Positions 41,468-49,796 of a stretch of DNA of 64,000 nt are shown one piece after another. The DNA is from DAISKN01 sp964553925 (GTDB lineage Bacteria > Acidobacteriota > Vicinamibacteria > Marinacidobacterales > SMYC01), in the NCBI GenBank assembly GCA_964553925.1, contig CAZKNR010000208.1, forward strand, positions 1 to 64,000, given 5' to 3'. Below the pieces are notes generated by a model. It saw nothing but the letters and a program-made list of their open reading frames with translations. It searched no databases and was not told the origin of the DNA. The position numbers were made by a program, and so were the translations under genes. Each line of letters opens with the position of its first letter. Position 1 is the stretch's first letter.

Positions 41468-41497
41468 AGAATCCTCGAAAAACTTCGGAGGTTTCTC

Positions 41498-44074
41498 TTG
41501 AAGGCATCCCCTTTCGTCGCCTTCGTTCTGCTTGCGGGTGCTGCGAGCTTCGCCTGGGCGCAGACCCGTCCCGCGGCCGATCTCGACCGCGCGCTCCGGC
41601 TCTACCGGACGATTCTCGTCGTCCTCGACGACGCGGAGACGGGCGACCCGGCACGGCGCGACGCGCTCGAGTCCGCCGCCCGCCGTCTGTACCACGAGAA
41701 GGAGACGCTTCTCCACGATCTCGAAGTGAGAATCGGGAGCGACTCGGAGGTCGCTGCCGCTCTCACCGACACGCTGGGGCGAGACGACCTCGAGCCCCTG
41801 GACCGACTTGCATTCGGAGACCTGATCGAAGCCGCGGTTGGAACCAACTCCGCGCGAGGAGCCGATGAGGCGCTCGCGGCGCTTCGGCGATGGAACGACG
41901 AGCTCACACGCACCCGCGAGGCGCTCGACGACGAAGTTGGTCTGTCACGCGGTGCTTCGGCCCGCGAGCAGTGGAAACGTTACATCGCCGGGCTTCGGCG
42001 AGCCATCGACTCCGACGTCGTTCTGCGCGACTTCCCTCTCACGCGCGAGCCCGGGTCGCGTGGGGGCTCGCCTTACGGTGAGAACGCGGTCTTCGGCTAC
42101 CAGCTCCCGAAAAAACACCTCGTCCTCACGTTCGACGACGGTCCTCACTCGAAGCATACCGGCGCCATCCTGAAGATTCTGGAGGAGCACGGCGTCAGCG
42201 CGTACTTTTTCGCCGTCGGACGAAACCTCGGGAGTGTCGCGGCGGACGGCACCGTCACCTGGACCCGGGCGAGCACCAGCAGCCGACTGACTCACGAGGC
42301 GGGGCACTTCCTCGTGAACCATTCGTTCTCGCACAGGCAGATGCCGAAGCTGGACGACGAAGAGCGCCAGCAGGAAGTCGCCCTTACGAACCAGCTGATC
42401 GAGAAGATCTCCGGGAGCTCGGCGAGCTTCTTCCGTCCGCCCTACGGGGATACGACCCTGGAGCTCACCGAGGAGCTCGCGGACAAGGGAATCACATCCG
42501 TGCTCTGGAACATCGACTCCTGGGACTGGGGTGACCCGGTCCCCGAGTCCATCGTGGAGCGCGTCGTCGAGCGGGTCGAGAAAGCGGAGCGAGGGATCCT
42601 GTTGTTCCATGACGTCCACAAGCAGACGGTCGCGGCGCTTCCGGGTATCCTCGACGCTCTCACGGCGCGGGGATACTCGTTCGCAACGCTCGAGGGGACG
42701 CCCGCGCCGGCGCCCAAGGCGATTACCGGGCTCGAACGACCCCGCTCCCTCGGCTCCGGAGCCGGGGACGAGACCGTTCGACCGGGCTACTACGAAAAGA
42801 GCTTCGCCCTCATCGTCGGCATCAACGACTACCAGAGCTGGCCGAGACTCCAGTACGCCGTCAACGACGCCACCACGATCGAATCCACCCTCGTCGAGCA
42901 CTTCGGATTTGCTCGGGAGAACGTGATTCGGCTCATCGACCGCGAAGCGACACGGGAGCGGATCGTCGAGGCTCTCGGAGGGACTCTTGCCGACGCCCGC
43001 CGTGTCGGTCCGGACGACCGGGTGCTGGTCTTCTTCGCCGGACACGGCGCGACGAGGAAGCTCCCCTCCGGCAAGGAGCTCGGGTACATCATCCCGGCGG
43101 ACGCGGAGCTCGACTCTTATCCTGTGCGCTCCATCAGCATGACCGAGCTCAAGGACTTCTCGGAGCTCATCCCGGCGAAGCACGTCTACTTCGTCATGGA
43201 CTCCTGTTACAGCGGCCTCGCGCTGACTCGTGGCGGCGGCGGAAGCTACGCGGAGGAGGTCACCCACCGGCGGGCCCGGCAAATTCTGACCGCGGGCGGG
43301 GCTGACGAGATCGTCGCCGACAACGGGCCCGCGGGTCATTCCATCTTCACCTGGACGCTTCTCCAGGGTCTACAGGGGCTCGCTGACCTCGACGGAAATG
43401 GCGTTCTCACCGCGACTGAGCTCGGGGCATTCGCCGCGCCCATCGTGTCGAAGTTCTCGAGCCAGACGCCGGCTTTCGGCAACCTCGAGGGAAGCGAGGG
43501 GGGAGAGTTCGTGTTCTCGCTCGAGCTCGAGAACCTGTCGCAGATGAGCCAGGCGCTCGACCGTGAGGCCATGGCGGTGAGCGCCGAGCTCGAGAGTCTC
43601 CAAAGAGAGCTCACCTCCAAGCTGGAGCGAAACCTGGAGCTTCGAAAGCAAGTCGAAGAGCTCCGAAGCTCGGGCCCAGTCGAGATTGCCGAGCTCTCCC
43701 ACGAGGAGAGGCTCGCACAGGCGAACCGCCACCACGCGCTGGGGCTGCAGTACTTCCGGGAGGAGCGTCATGAGCTCGCGCTTCGAGAGCTCGACGAGGC
43801 GGTCCGGCTGAATCCGGCGAACCCGACGATCGTCAACAACTACGGGTTCGTTCTCTATCGGCTGGGCCGCTTCGAAGATTCACTCGAATGGTTCGAGAAA
43901 ACCATCGCCCTCGACCCCGGCCGCGCCGTCGTCCATCTGAACCTCGCCGACGCCCTGTGGAAGCTCGGCCGTGAGGACGAAGCCCGGCCCCGCTACCGTC
44001 GCTACCTCGAGCTCTGGCCTTCCTCACCGCGCCGGAAGGAGATCGAGCGCCTGATCGACAACGTTCCACGCTAG
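41498..44074 (+). CDS. secreted fusion: NodB polysaccharide deacetylase + caspase-like peptidase + coiled coil + TPR
   Basis: 858 residues; TTG start with GGAGG six bases upstream. Signal peptide MKASPFVAFVLLAGAASFAWA. Residues 25-195: helical, unassigned. Residues 205-400: complete NodB deacetylase with TFDDGP (catalytic Asp213, metal Asp214), HSFSH (metal His275 and His279), RPPYG (Arg313) and LLFHD (His371). Residues 425-650: peptidase C14 (caspase/metacaspase-like) domain, KSFALIVGINDY, then FFAGHGA with catalytic His516 and MDSCYSG with catalytic Cys570. Residues 680-735: coiled coil. Residues 745-850: TPRs. All catalytic residues of both enzymes are present. It would act in the periplasm or outside, on acetylated glycans and on protein after Arg/Lys or Asp, but specificity is unknown. 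A -10-like TATGCT is at 41457. The gene converges with the kinase gene. Confidence 0.92.
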   Translation: MKASPFVAFVLLAGAASFAWAQTRPAADLDRALRLYRTILVVLDDAETGDPARRDALESAARRLYHEKETLLHDLEVRIGSDSEVAAALTDTLGRDDLEPLDRLAFGDLIEAAVGTNSARGADEALAALRRWNDELTRTREALDDEVGLSRGASAREQWKRYIAGLRRAIDSDVVLRDFPLTREPGSRGGSPYGENAVFGYQLPKKHLVLTFDDGPHSKHTGAILKILEEHGVSAYFFAVGRNLGSVAADGTVTWTRASTSSRLTHEAGHFLVNHSFSHRQMPKLDDEERQQEVALTNQLIEKISGSSASFFRPPYGDTTLELTEELADKGITSVLWNIDSWDWGDPVPESIVERVVERVEKAERGILLFHDVHKQTVAALPGILDALTARGYSFATLEGTPAPAPKAITGLERPRSLGSGAGDETVRPGYYEKSFALIVGINDYQSWPRLQYAVNDATTIESTLVEHFGFARENVIRLIDREATRERIVEALGGTLADARRVGPDDRVLVFFAGHGATRKLPSGKELGYIIPADAELDSYPVRSISMTELKDFSELIPAKHVYFVMDSCYSGLALTRGGGGSYAEEVTHRRARQILTAGGADEIVADNGPAGHSIFTWTLLQGLQGLADLDGNGVLTATELGAFAAPIVSKFSSQTPAFGNLEGSEGGEFVFSLELENLSQMSQALDREAMAVSAELESLQRELTSKLERNLELRKQVEELRSSGPVEIAELSHEERLAQANRHHALGLQYFREERHELALRELDEAVRLNPANPTIVNNYGFVLYRLGRFEDSLEWFEKTIALDPGRAVVHLNLADALWKLGREDEARPRYRRYLELWPSSPRRKEIERLIDNVPR

Positions 44075-45882
44075 TCTAGGCGAAAGTGCTGGCGGATTCG
44101 GTAGCGGAGGCGCACGGGACGGCCGTCGCGTGAAGGCGGCTCGAAGCGCCACTCGGAAACCGCTTTCAGAACGGCTTCGTCGAGGGTCGGGCCCCCGGAT
44201 TCGACTACCTGGAGCTCTTCGGGGATACCGGTCTCGGAGATCACCATCGAGACGGTCACGATCCCGCTCACCTTGCGCTTGCGAGCGGCTTCGGGGTAGC
44301 GAGCGAACTCGCCGGAGATCTTCCTCGGCGGGCTGACGCCTGGGTCCCCGAGCTCCGCGACCCTCGGAAGGGGCGCGCTCTCGGGCGTCTTGACCGCGGG
44401 CCTGGGCGCGGCGACCGGATTCAACCGAGCCACGTATTGGAGGCTCTCCCCGAAACGGGCGTCGATCCGGGTGCGGAATGACTCGTGCCCTCGGTGGCGG
44501 ACTTCGACCTGGTGGATGCCTTCCTCGAGGGCGAGCTCCGCGAGAGGAGTGCGACCGACCTCCTTGCCGTCGACGAGAACCGCGGCGAGAGACGGCGTGC
44601 TGGTGATCGAGAGGAGCGCCCGGGCCGGCTGAAGGGCGAAGACCAGGGGCTTCGCGCCGGGCGCGGGCCTCACGACCTCCGTGGCCCGCACGAATCCCTC
44701 CTTGACGACCGCGACCTCGTGGTCCCCCCGAGCGATGCCGTTCAGGGTTAATGGCGTGGTTCCGACCTGAACGCCGTCGAGCCATACGGTCGCGCCCGAG
44801 GGGGAGCTATCGACCTGTAGAGGAATGGAAGCCTTCGTAGCCCAGAAAAGCACCGCTCCGACCGCGAGTAAAAGCGCCGCCCCTATCCCGAGCACAAACG
44901 GCAGGCGGTCACGCTGCGGCGATCCGGCTCTCGGATTCGGGCGGCGCTCGGTAGTGCTTGCGCTCGGCCGCAGCGCCGTTCGAATGGAAGTCTCCAGTTC
45001 TGCGAATCCCTCCACGACGGCAACCGAGGAGCGCCTCGGCTGCGGCTCCGGCGCGTCCATGAGGGCGACGATCGCTTCGAGCTCCTTCAAGTTGAGCTCG
45101 GTGACGAAGCCGGCGGCATCGCAGAATCGCTCTTCCGGAAGCTTCGAGAGCGCCCGTTCGAAGAGCTCGTCGTAGCGCAGCGGGAGAGCGGCGTTGAAGT
45201 GTCGGGGCGGCAATGGAGATTCGTGCACCACCTGGTGAAGGAGCGTCGTGATGTTCTTCCCCGCGAAGGGCCGAGCTCCGGTGAGCATCTCGTAAGTCAC
45301 GACGGCGAGGGCGTAGAGATCGGCCTTTGGAGTGGGCTCGAACCCCTGGATCTGCTCCGGAGCCATGTAGGCGGGCGACCCGAGGGACTGTCCGGCACGG
45401 GTGAGCACCGTGGTGTCGAGATGAGCGAGTCCGAAGTCCATCAGCTTCGGAACGCCTCGATCCGCCAGCATGATGTTGGCAGGCTTCACGTCCCGGTGGA
45501 CGACACCGCGCTGATGCGCGTAATCGAGAGCGGCGGCGATGGGCGCGACGATGCCGAGGGTCTCGTCGAGCGGCAAGGGACTCTTGCCGGCGACGTGCGC
45601 CTGGAGCGTCTCGCCCTTGACCAGCTCCATCACGAAGAAGCTGTCGCCCACGTCGAAGATGGTGACGATGTTGGGGTGGTTCAGCTTGCCGGCAGCCTGG
45701 GCCTCGCGGCGGAAGCGGCCCAGGATCTCCTCCTGCTGCCGCTTGGGGAACTCGTCGAGGTTCAGGGTCTTGATCGCGACTTCCCGGCCCACGATCGGGT
45801 CTCGCGCTCGGTAGACCTTTCCCATGGCACCCCGCCCCAGCTCGGCGAGAATTTCGTAGCGCCCGAGACGAGTCGGAATCAT
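44071..45882 (-). CDS. membrane Ser/Thr protein kinase with PEGA repeats and TonB-like C-terminal domain
   Basis: 603 residues from ATG 45882. Residues 5-265 are a Hanks-type kinase: GRGAMGKVYRA (Gly-rich loop), VAIKTL (Lys), VVHRDVKPANIML (catalytic loop), DFGLAH, SPAYMAPEQ. A linker leads to one membrane segment (about residues 340-362). Outside are two PEGA domains (PSGATVWLDGVQVGTTPLTL and TPSLAAVLVDGKEVGRTPLAEL) and a final TonB C-terminal-type domain: YPEAARKRKVSGIVTVSMVI, then EAVLKAVSEWRFEPPSRDGRPV. Kinase in the cytoplasm with a cell-wall or outer-membrane sensing end is the likely topology. The start was placed just before RLGRYEIL; upstream codons are not protein-like. Its end overlaps the NodB-caspase gene by four bases, convergently. 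Confidence 0.92.
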   Translation of the reverse strand: MIPTRLGRYEILAELGRGAMGKVYRARDPIVGREVAIKTLNLDEFPKRQQEEILGRFRREAQAAGKLNHPNIVTIFDVGDSFFVMELVKGETLQAHVAGKSPLPLDETLGIVAPIAAALDYAHQRGVVHRDVKPANIMLADRGVPKLMDFGLAHLDTTVLTRAGQSLGSPAYMAPEQIQGFEPTPKADLYALAVVTYEMLTGARPFAGKNITTLLHQVVHESPLPPRHFNAALPLRYDELFERALSKLPEERFCDAAGFVTELNLKELEAIVALMDAPEPQPRRSSVAVVEGFAELETSIRTALRPSASTTERRPNPRAGSPQRDRLPFVLGIGAALLLAVGAVLFWATKASIPLQVDSSPSGATVWLDGVQVGTTPLTLNGIARGDHEVAVVKEGFVRATEVVRPAPGAKPLVFALQPARALLSITSTPSLAAVLVDGKEVGRTPLAELALEEGIHQVEVRHRGHESFRTRIDARFGESLQYVARLNPVAAPRPAVKTPESAPLPRVAELGDPGVSPPRKISGEFARYPEAARKRKVSGIVTVSMVISETGIPEELQVVESGGPTLDEAVLKAVSEWRFEPPSRDGRPVRLRYRIRQHFRLD

Positions 45883-45936
45883 GGAAACTGGGTCCCCCAA
45901 CCCGGACAATAGGGTATCCCAACCGACCCCGGGCGG

Positions 45937-45942
45937 TATACT
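45937..45942 (+). promoter_or_regulatory. -10 box of the PPOX gene, probably leaderless
   Basis: TATACT, seven bases before the ATG at 45950. No Shine-Dalgarno sequence precedes that ATG. Confidence 0.5.
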
Positions 45943-45949
45943 CGTCCCC

Positions 45950-46375
45950 ATGTCGGCAAGGACGACAATGACGAATGACGAGATCGAAGTTTTCCTCAGT
46001 CGACCGTTGCACGCAATCGTCGGCACCCTCTCACGAAACGGCGCACCCCAACTGAGTCCGGTCTGGTACCTCTACGAGGACCGCCTTCTCTACTTCGGCA
46101 TCATTGCCGGCACCGCGAAGCACCGAAACATCCAGCGGGATCCGCGGATCTCCGTCTGCGTCGACGGCGGCCGCGATGACGTCCGGACCGTCCTCTTTCA
46201 CGGCCGAGCGGGCCTCATCGAAGACGCCGGGGACGAGATGAGGTGGCGTATCGTCCGCCGTTACTACGACACCGAGGAGGAGGCGCGGAGCTACTACGAC
46301 AGCCTTCGCGACGTCCCGGCACTCCTCGTGGTCCTCGAGCCCGAGCGAGTGATCACCCAGGACTTCAACGACTAG
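45950..46375 (+). CDS. pyridoxamine 5'-phosphate oxidase-family (PPOX/F420-type) flavin-binding protein
   Basis: About 141 residues (ATG 45950; ATG 45968, with AAGG upstream, is an alternative). The split-barrel pattern is clear: the N-terminal FLSRPLHAIVGTLSRNGAPQLSPVWYLYEDRLLYF, then TAKHRNIQRDPRISVCVDG and a C-terminal LEPERVITQDF. This is the PPOX class that binds FMN or F420 and reduces or oxidises small substrates; the actual cofactor and substrate are not predictable. Divergent from the kinase gene, convergent with the M20 peptidase gene (five bases apart). Confidence 0.85.
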   Translation: MSARTTMTNDEIEVFLSRPLHAIVGTLSRNGAPQLSPVWYLYEDRLLYFGIIAGTAKHRNIQRDPRISVCVDGGRDDVRTVLFHGRAGLIEDAGDEMRWRIVRRYYDTEEEARSYYDSLRDVPALLVVLEPERVITQDFND

Positions 46376-46380
46376 ACAGA

Positions 46381-47676
46381 CTAGAGCTCCGCGATCAAGG
46401 AGCCGTATACCCGCGCGCAGGTCATCATCTCGTCGATCGACGCCCAGAGGTACCGCTCGGGACCGTCGGGAGCCCCCGCGGGACCGTAGAGGCAACAGGG
46501 AATGCCTGCCGCTTTCAGGTGAGAGGTGTCGTTTCCCGAGTACCCGCTCGGAAGGGAGACGCCGACCTTCGGAGCCGAGCCACTGACCGCCGCCACGTGC
46601 TTCGCGACTCGCTGGACGAAGGGGCTTTCGGGGGAGACCGAGAACGGCATCATGACCTCTCTCAGGCACCGGCGCTCGGGCTTCATCGGAAACTCGATCT
46701 CGTACTTCAGGTCCCGGTCCTCGCGCGCGAGCCCATCGAGCGCGCGCTTCAAGTCGGCGACGACCGTTTCCGGGGTCATGCCCTCGGTGAAGCGGATGTC
46801 CACGTAGAGCGTCGCGAAATCGGGAACGATGTTCGGTCCTCGGAGCTCGACCTTTCGGCCACGGCCACCGATGATGCTCCCGACGTTCAGGAGGGGAAGA
46901 GCGGGAAGGTCGGGGTCGGGCTTGCCCTCGAGCTCCAGGGTCTCGAGGGTCTGGGCCACTTTGCCCGCCTTCAATATGGCGTTCACACCCTGTTCCTTCC
47001 TCGAGATGTGAGCGGTGCGACCGAGGACGTGGACTGCGAGCTGCATCACCCCCGCGTGCTTGGTGAGCACGTTTCCGGCGCCGTGCGGCTCGGTCACGAT
47101 CGCCGCGTCGGTCTTTACGCCCGAGCGCAGCAGGTGAGCGGTGCCGGCGCCTCCCTGCAGCTCTCCGACGACGCAGGCGAGGATCAGCTCGCCCTGTCGG
47201 GGAAACCCGGCCCTCTTCGCCGCTGTCGCCGCGGCGATCATCGACGCCACCCCGCCCTTCATGTTTCCGATACCGGCCCCGAAGAACATGTTTCCCTCGG
47301 CCGCGGGCTTGAACGGATCGCGGGCAAGATCGCTCGGAAGCGGATCGATGTCGATGTGGCCGTTCAGCATCATGCTCTCGCCGCCGCCTGCGCCGCGAAT
47401 CCGCGCGATGCACTGGAGCCGGCCAGGGTCCACCTCCTGGAGCTCGGATTCGAAACCGAGCTTCTGGAAATGACCGTGCAGGAACCGCGCGCATTCGCTC
47501 TCCTCGGTGGTGAAGCTCGGGATCCGACAGAGCGCAGTCGCGAGGTCGAGTAGCTCGTTGCGATCGATCTCGACCGCGGCAGAGGCACTCCGCGAAATCC
47601 CGGCGAGCGCCAGGGCGGAGGCACCCACGACGCCCTCGAGAAAAACCCTTCGTTCCATGGGTTTCGTCGGTTTCAT
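46381..47676 (-). CDS. M20-family metallopeptidase/deacylase, Tat-type export, altered metal site
   Basis: 431 residues from ATG 47676 (ATG 47685 is also in frame). The N-terminus MERRVFLEGVVGASALALAG resembles a twin-arginine signal. The M20 fold is recognisable: NGHIDIDP (metal His and catalytic Asp), GIGNMKGGVASMIAA, VVGELQGGAGTAHLL, TEPHG, and SGNDTSHLKAAGIPCCLYGPAG. In active ArgE/DapE/CPG2 enzymes the second motif is G-x-x-DMKGG with a bridging Asp, and the third is an EE pair; here they read GNMKGG and GELQGG, so the bridging Asp is Asn and one metal-ligand Glu is Leu. It may be a pseudo-enzyme or use a single metal. Confidence 0.85.
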   Translation of the reverse strand: MKPTKPMERRVFLEGVVGASALALAGISRSASAAVEIDRNELLDLATALCRIPSFTTEESECARFLHGHFQKLGFESELQEVDPGRLQCIARIRGAGGGESMMLNGHIDIDPLPSDLARDPFKPAAEGNMFFGAGIGNMKGGVASMIAAATAAKRAGFPRQGELILACVVGELQGGAGTAHLLRSGVKTDAAIVTEPHGAGNVLTKHAGVMQLAVHVLGRTAHISRKEQGVNAILKAGKVAQTLETLELEGKPDPDLPALPLLNVGSIIGGRGRKVELRGPNIVPDFATLYVDIRFTEGMTPETVVADLKRALDGLAREDRDLKYEIEFPMKPERRCLREVMMPFSVSPESPFVQRVAKHVAAVSGSAPKVGVSLPSGYSGNDTSHLKAAGIPCCLYGPAGAPDGPERYLWASIDEMMTCARVYGSLIAEL

Positions 47677-47729
47677 GGGCGTCATGCTACACCCGGAGGC
47701 CCGGTGCGCGGGAAATTACTGAAACGAAA

Positions 47730-47759
47730 AGCCCTTCCCGGCTTCCGCCGGAAAGGGCT
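47730..47759 (-). terminator. terminator of the copper-protein-like lipoprotein gene
   Basis: 13-base arms (47730-47742 and 47747-47759, one mismatch) around a four-base loop, 20 bases past the stop of the minus-strand gene, followed on that strand by a T-rich stretch (TTTTCGTTT). Confidence 0.6.
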
Positions 47760-47778
47760 CTCGAGAGTAGAAAGACGC

Positions 47779-48555
47779 CTACTGAGCGGCCAAGGAGAAG
47801 TTGGCTTCCGCCGTGGCCGTCTCGGCGACGGTGACGGTCATCTCCTTCGTGCCCAGCCGCTCGTGCCAGACTTCGACGGTGTAGGTTCCGGGGGCAACGC
47901 CGTCGATGGTAAAGGTTCCGTCCGCGCCGGTCACGGCGAAGAACGGATGCTCGAGGACGCCAGCGTAGCTGTTCATCCATTTGTGGACGTCGCATTTGAA
48001 GGGAACCATCACCTCGGGAGCGTCGAACGTCCTCTGGGTCTTTAGGTTCTTCACCGGCTGGCCGATGTTGAACTCCTTGTTGTTCTTCGGCATCGCATGG
48101 ATGTTATGGAGCGTCTCGTCGCTGTTCACGATCTCGAGAGGCTGGCCCACCTGGATTCCCATCACGTGGGGGTGGTACGTGCAGCCCTGCTGGTCGAGCA
48201 CCACGGGCTCTTCCGGGGGCGGAAAGTCGCCCTGGACGCCGCTCTTCAAGTAAACGAAGCTGTTGGCGAGAGCACCGCCTTCGCCCACCACCACGAACTC
48301 GGTCGTGACCGGGGCCGAGTGCATCTTGGCACAGTTCGGGTCCGCGGCCATCTGTATCGGCTCCGCCTTCGGCGCCGCGCCTTCGAGCGTGACCTTTCCT
48401 GCGACCTTACCCGCCTTGGCGGGGTCGACGGCGGGTGCGCTCGGTGTCGGGGCCGGTGTGCCGGAGCTTGCGGCGTGGTCGCTGCCTCCTCCGCCGCCGC
48501 AAGCGGCGAGGAGAAGAGAGAGCGCGAGGGGTGCGATTAGCATCAGATTTTTCAT
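47779..48555 (-). CDS. lipoprotein with cupredoxin-like and carboxypeptidase-regulatory-like domains
   Basis: 258 residues. Signal and lipobox LLLAAC (lipidated Cys19), then a Gly/Ala/Pro linker. Residues 100-200 resemble the methylamine-utilisation/cupredoxin-like proteins: YHPHVMGIQVGQPLEIVNSDETLHNIHAM and FKCDVHKWMNSYAGVLEHPFFAVT, where the His/Cys/Met residues are arranged like a copper site (HN-I-H ... C-x-x-H-x-W-M). A C-terminal TFTIDGVAPGTYTVEVWHERLG segment is a carboxypeptidase-regulatory-like beta domain. Probable outer- or inner-membrane copper or electron-transfer lipoprotein; partner unknown. Terminator seen downstream. Confidence 0.85.
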   Translation of the reverse strand: MKNLMLIAPLALSLLLAACGGGGGSDHAASSGTPAPTPSAPAVDPAKAGKVAGKVTLEGAAPKAEPIQMAADPNCAKMHSAPVTTEFVVVGEGGALANSFVYLKSGVQGDFPPPEEPVVLDQQGCTYHPHVMGIQVGQPLEIVNSDETLHNIHAMPKNNKEFNIGQPVKNLKTQRTFDAPEVMVPFKCDVHKWMNSYAGVLEHPFFAVTGADGTFTIDGVAPGTYTVEVWHERLGTKEMTVTVAETATAEANFSLAAQ

Positions 48556-48654
48556 TCTTCGATTCCTCCTAAATTTTTCGGCGAATTGTTGGCCAATTGT
48601 CGGCGAATTGTTGGCGATTGCTCGAAGCGTAGGGCGGGGCTCAAACCTCGTAGT

Positions 48655-49221
48655 TTACACACTCGCGGAAGACCTTCGCAACCGGCCGGCTTTGCCGGCC
48701 TTCGCCCTTCCTTCGGATCCGGCGGGTCCGGACTCTCGATAGAGCTGCCTCAGCAGGCTCGATTCGCGCCGATAGAACCCTTCCGTATGGAAGGAATCGG
48801 CGAGCCGGAATCGCTGGTAGTCCAGGTGGTGGCAGAGCTCGTGGAGGAAGGTGCGGAGAAACGTCTTGAATTTGACCACTTGCGCCCGCTGCGCCGTCCG
48901 CATCCAGAGTGAGACCCGGAAGCGGCCTTTCTCGTCGGCCTGATAGAGACCGTGAAGCTCGCCCGTCTGCCACGATGGCCGCCGCTCGGCGACCCCCACG
49001 CGAAGAGCGGCAACGCCGAAAGCCACGGTGAGCCCGTCCATCAAGGCCTGGGCCGCGAGCTCCGTCGCGGAGGCGCTCCCGCTCGCGAGAGCCCTGTCCA
49101 GAGCTTCGACCCGCTCGCGATGGGGCTCCGGCCGGTGGAGCGGAACCTCGGAGGTGGCGTCGCTCTCGTCGTAGATTCTTTTCTGCCGCGGCGTGAGGCG
49201 CTGATAGTAGGAGAAGCGCAA
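48655..49221 (-). CDS. SprT-like zinc metallopeptidase-type protein
   Basis: 188 residues. The helix KFKTFLRTFLHELCHHLDYQRF contains the HExxH zinc motif (HELCH, about residues 126-130) with a further His next to it. The third ligand may be the His in DSFHTEGFYRRES, as in SprT/WLM-type proteins. The C-terminus is basic and low in complexity. Role unknown; a protease is possible but unproven. It starts nine bases after the DUF2203 gene on the same strand. Confidence 0.78.
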   Translation of the reverse strand: MRFSYYQRLTPRQKRIYDESDATSEVPLHRPEPHRERVEALDRALASGSASATELAAQALMDGLTVAFGVAALRVGVAERRPSWQTGELHGLYQADEKGRFRVSLWMRTAQRAQVVKFKTFLRTFLHELCHHLDYQRFRLADSFHTEGFYRRESSLLRQLYRESGPAGSEGRAKAGKAGRLRRSSASV

Positions 49222-49230
49222 TTTGCCGGC

Positions 49231-49623
49231 TCAGGCCTCGGGCTCGAGCTCGAGCGAACGGCGGCCGGCGAAGCCCGCTTCGATCTCGTGCCAGTACCCG
49301 ACGTGAGGCTCGCCGAGCTTCCAGCAGAGGTAGACCTCACGGCCCTCCCACAGGGTAGGGAAATCCACGAGGCCGGAATCCAGGTCCTTCAGATGGCAGC
49401 CGCAGGAACTGATGTCTTCGACCAGGGATTGAAGGTTCGTGACCAGCGCGACGTAGCGCGGGGGCACGAACGTTCCGCCGCGAAGCGTAATCTCCTGGCT
49501 CGAGGGAACGTCGGCGCAGCGGGCCTGGAGCTCTTGATGGACGAGCCGAAGATCGCACACTCTCGAGCTCAGGAAGGGGATGAGCTCGTTCGCTTCCCGA
49601 ACGGTGAAGAAGCGCTTCTGCAT
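49231..49623 (-). CDS. DUF2203 family protein
   Basis: 130 residues from ATG 49623 (MQKRFFTVREANELIPFLSS). The family pattern is clear: FTVREANELIPFL at the start, a long helix, then GCHLKDLDSGLVDFPTLWEGREVYLCWKLGEP and VGYWHEIEAGFAGR at the end. DUF2203 proteins are small conserved bacterial proteins of unknown function. The open frame continues upstream of the ATG with no protein-like content. Confidence 0.92.
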   Translation of the reverse strand: MQKRFFTVREANELIPFLSSRVCDLRLVHQELQARCADVPSSQEITLRGGTFVPPRYVALVTNLQSLVEDISSCGCHLKDLDSGLVDFPTLWEGREVYLCWKLGEPHVGYWHEIEAGFAGRRSLELEPEA

Positions 49624-49796
49624 CGCCTTCGAGTTTAGCGAAAAACCAGGTGCCGGGCCAAACCGGCAAAGTTGCCGCGAGCGGGCTTCGTGGTAGACTA
49701 CGCGCGTAGCGGGGGCGGGGTCGAAGGGGCACCCTCCCCGAGCCACACCGTCGGCGTTTTGAGCCGCCCAACCACGCCGGCACGGGAGGAGCATCC

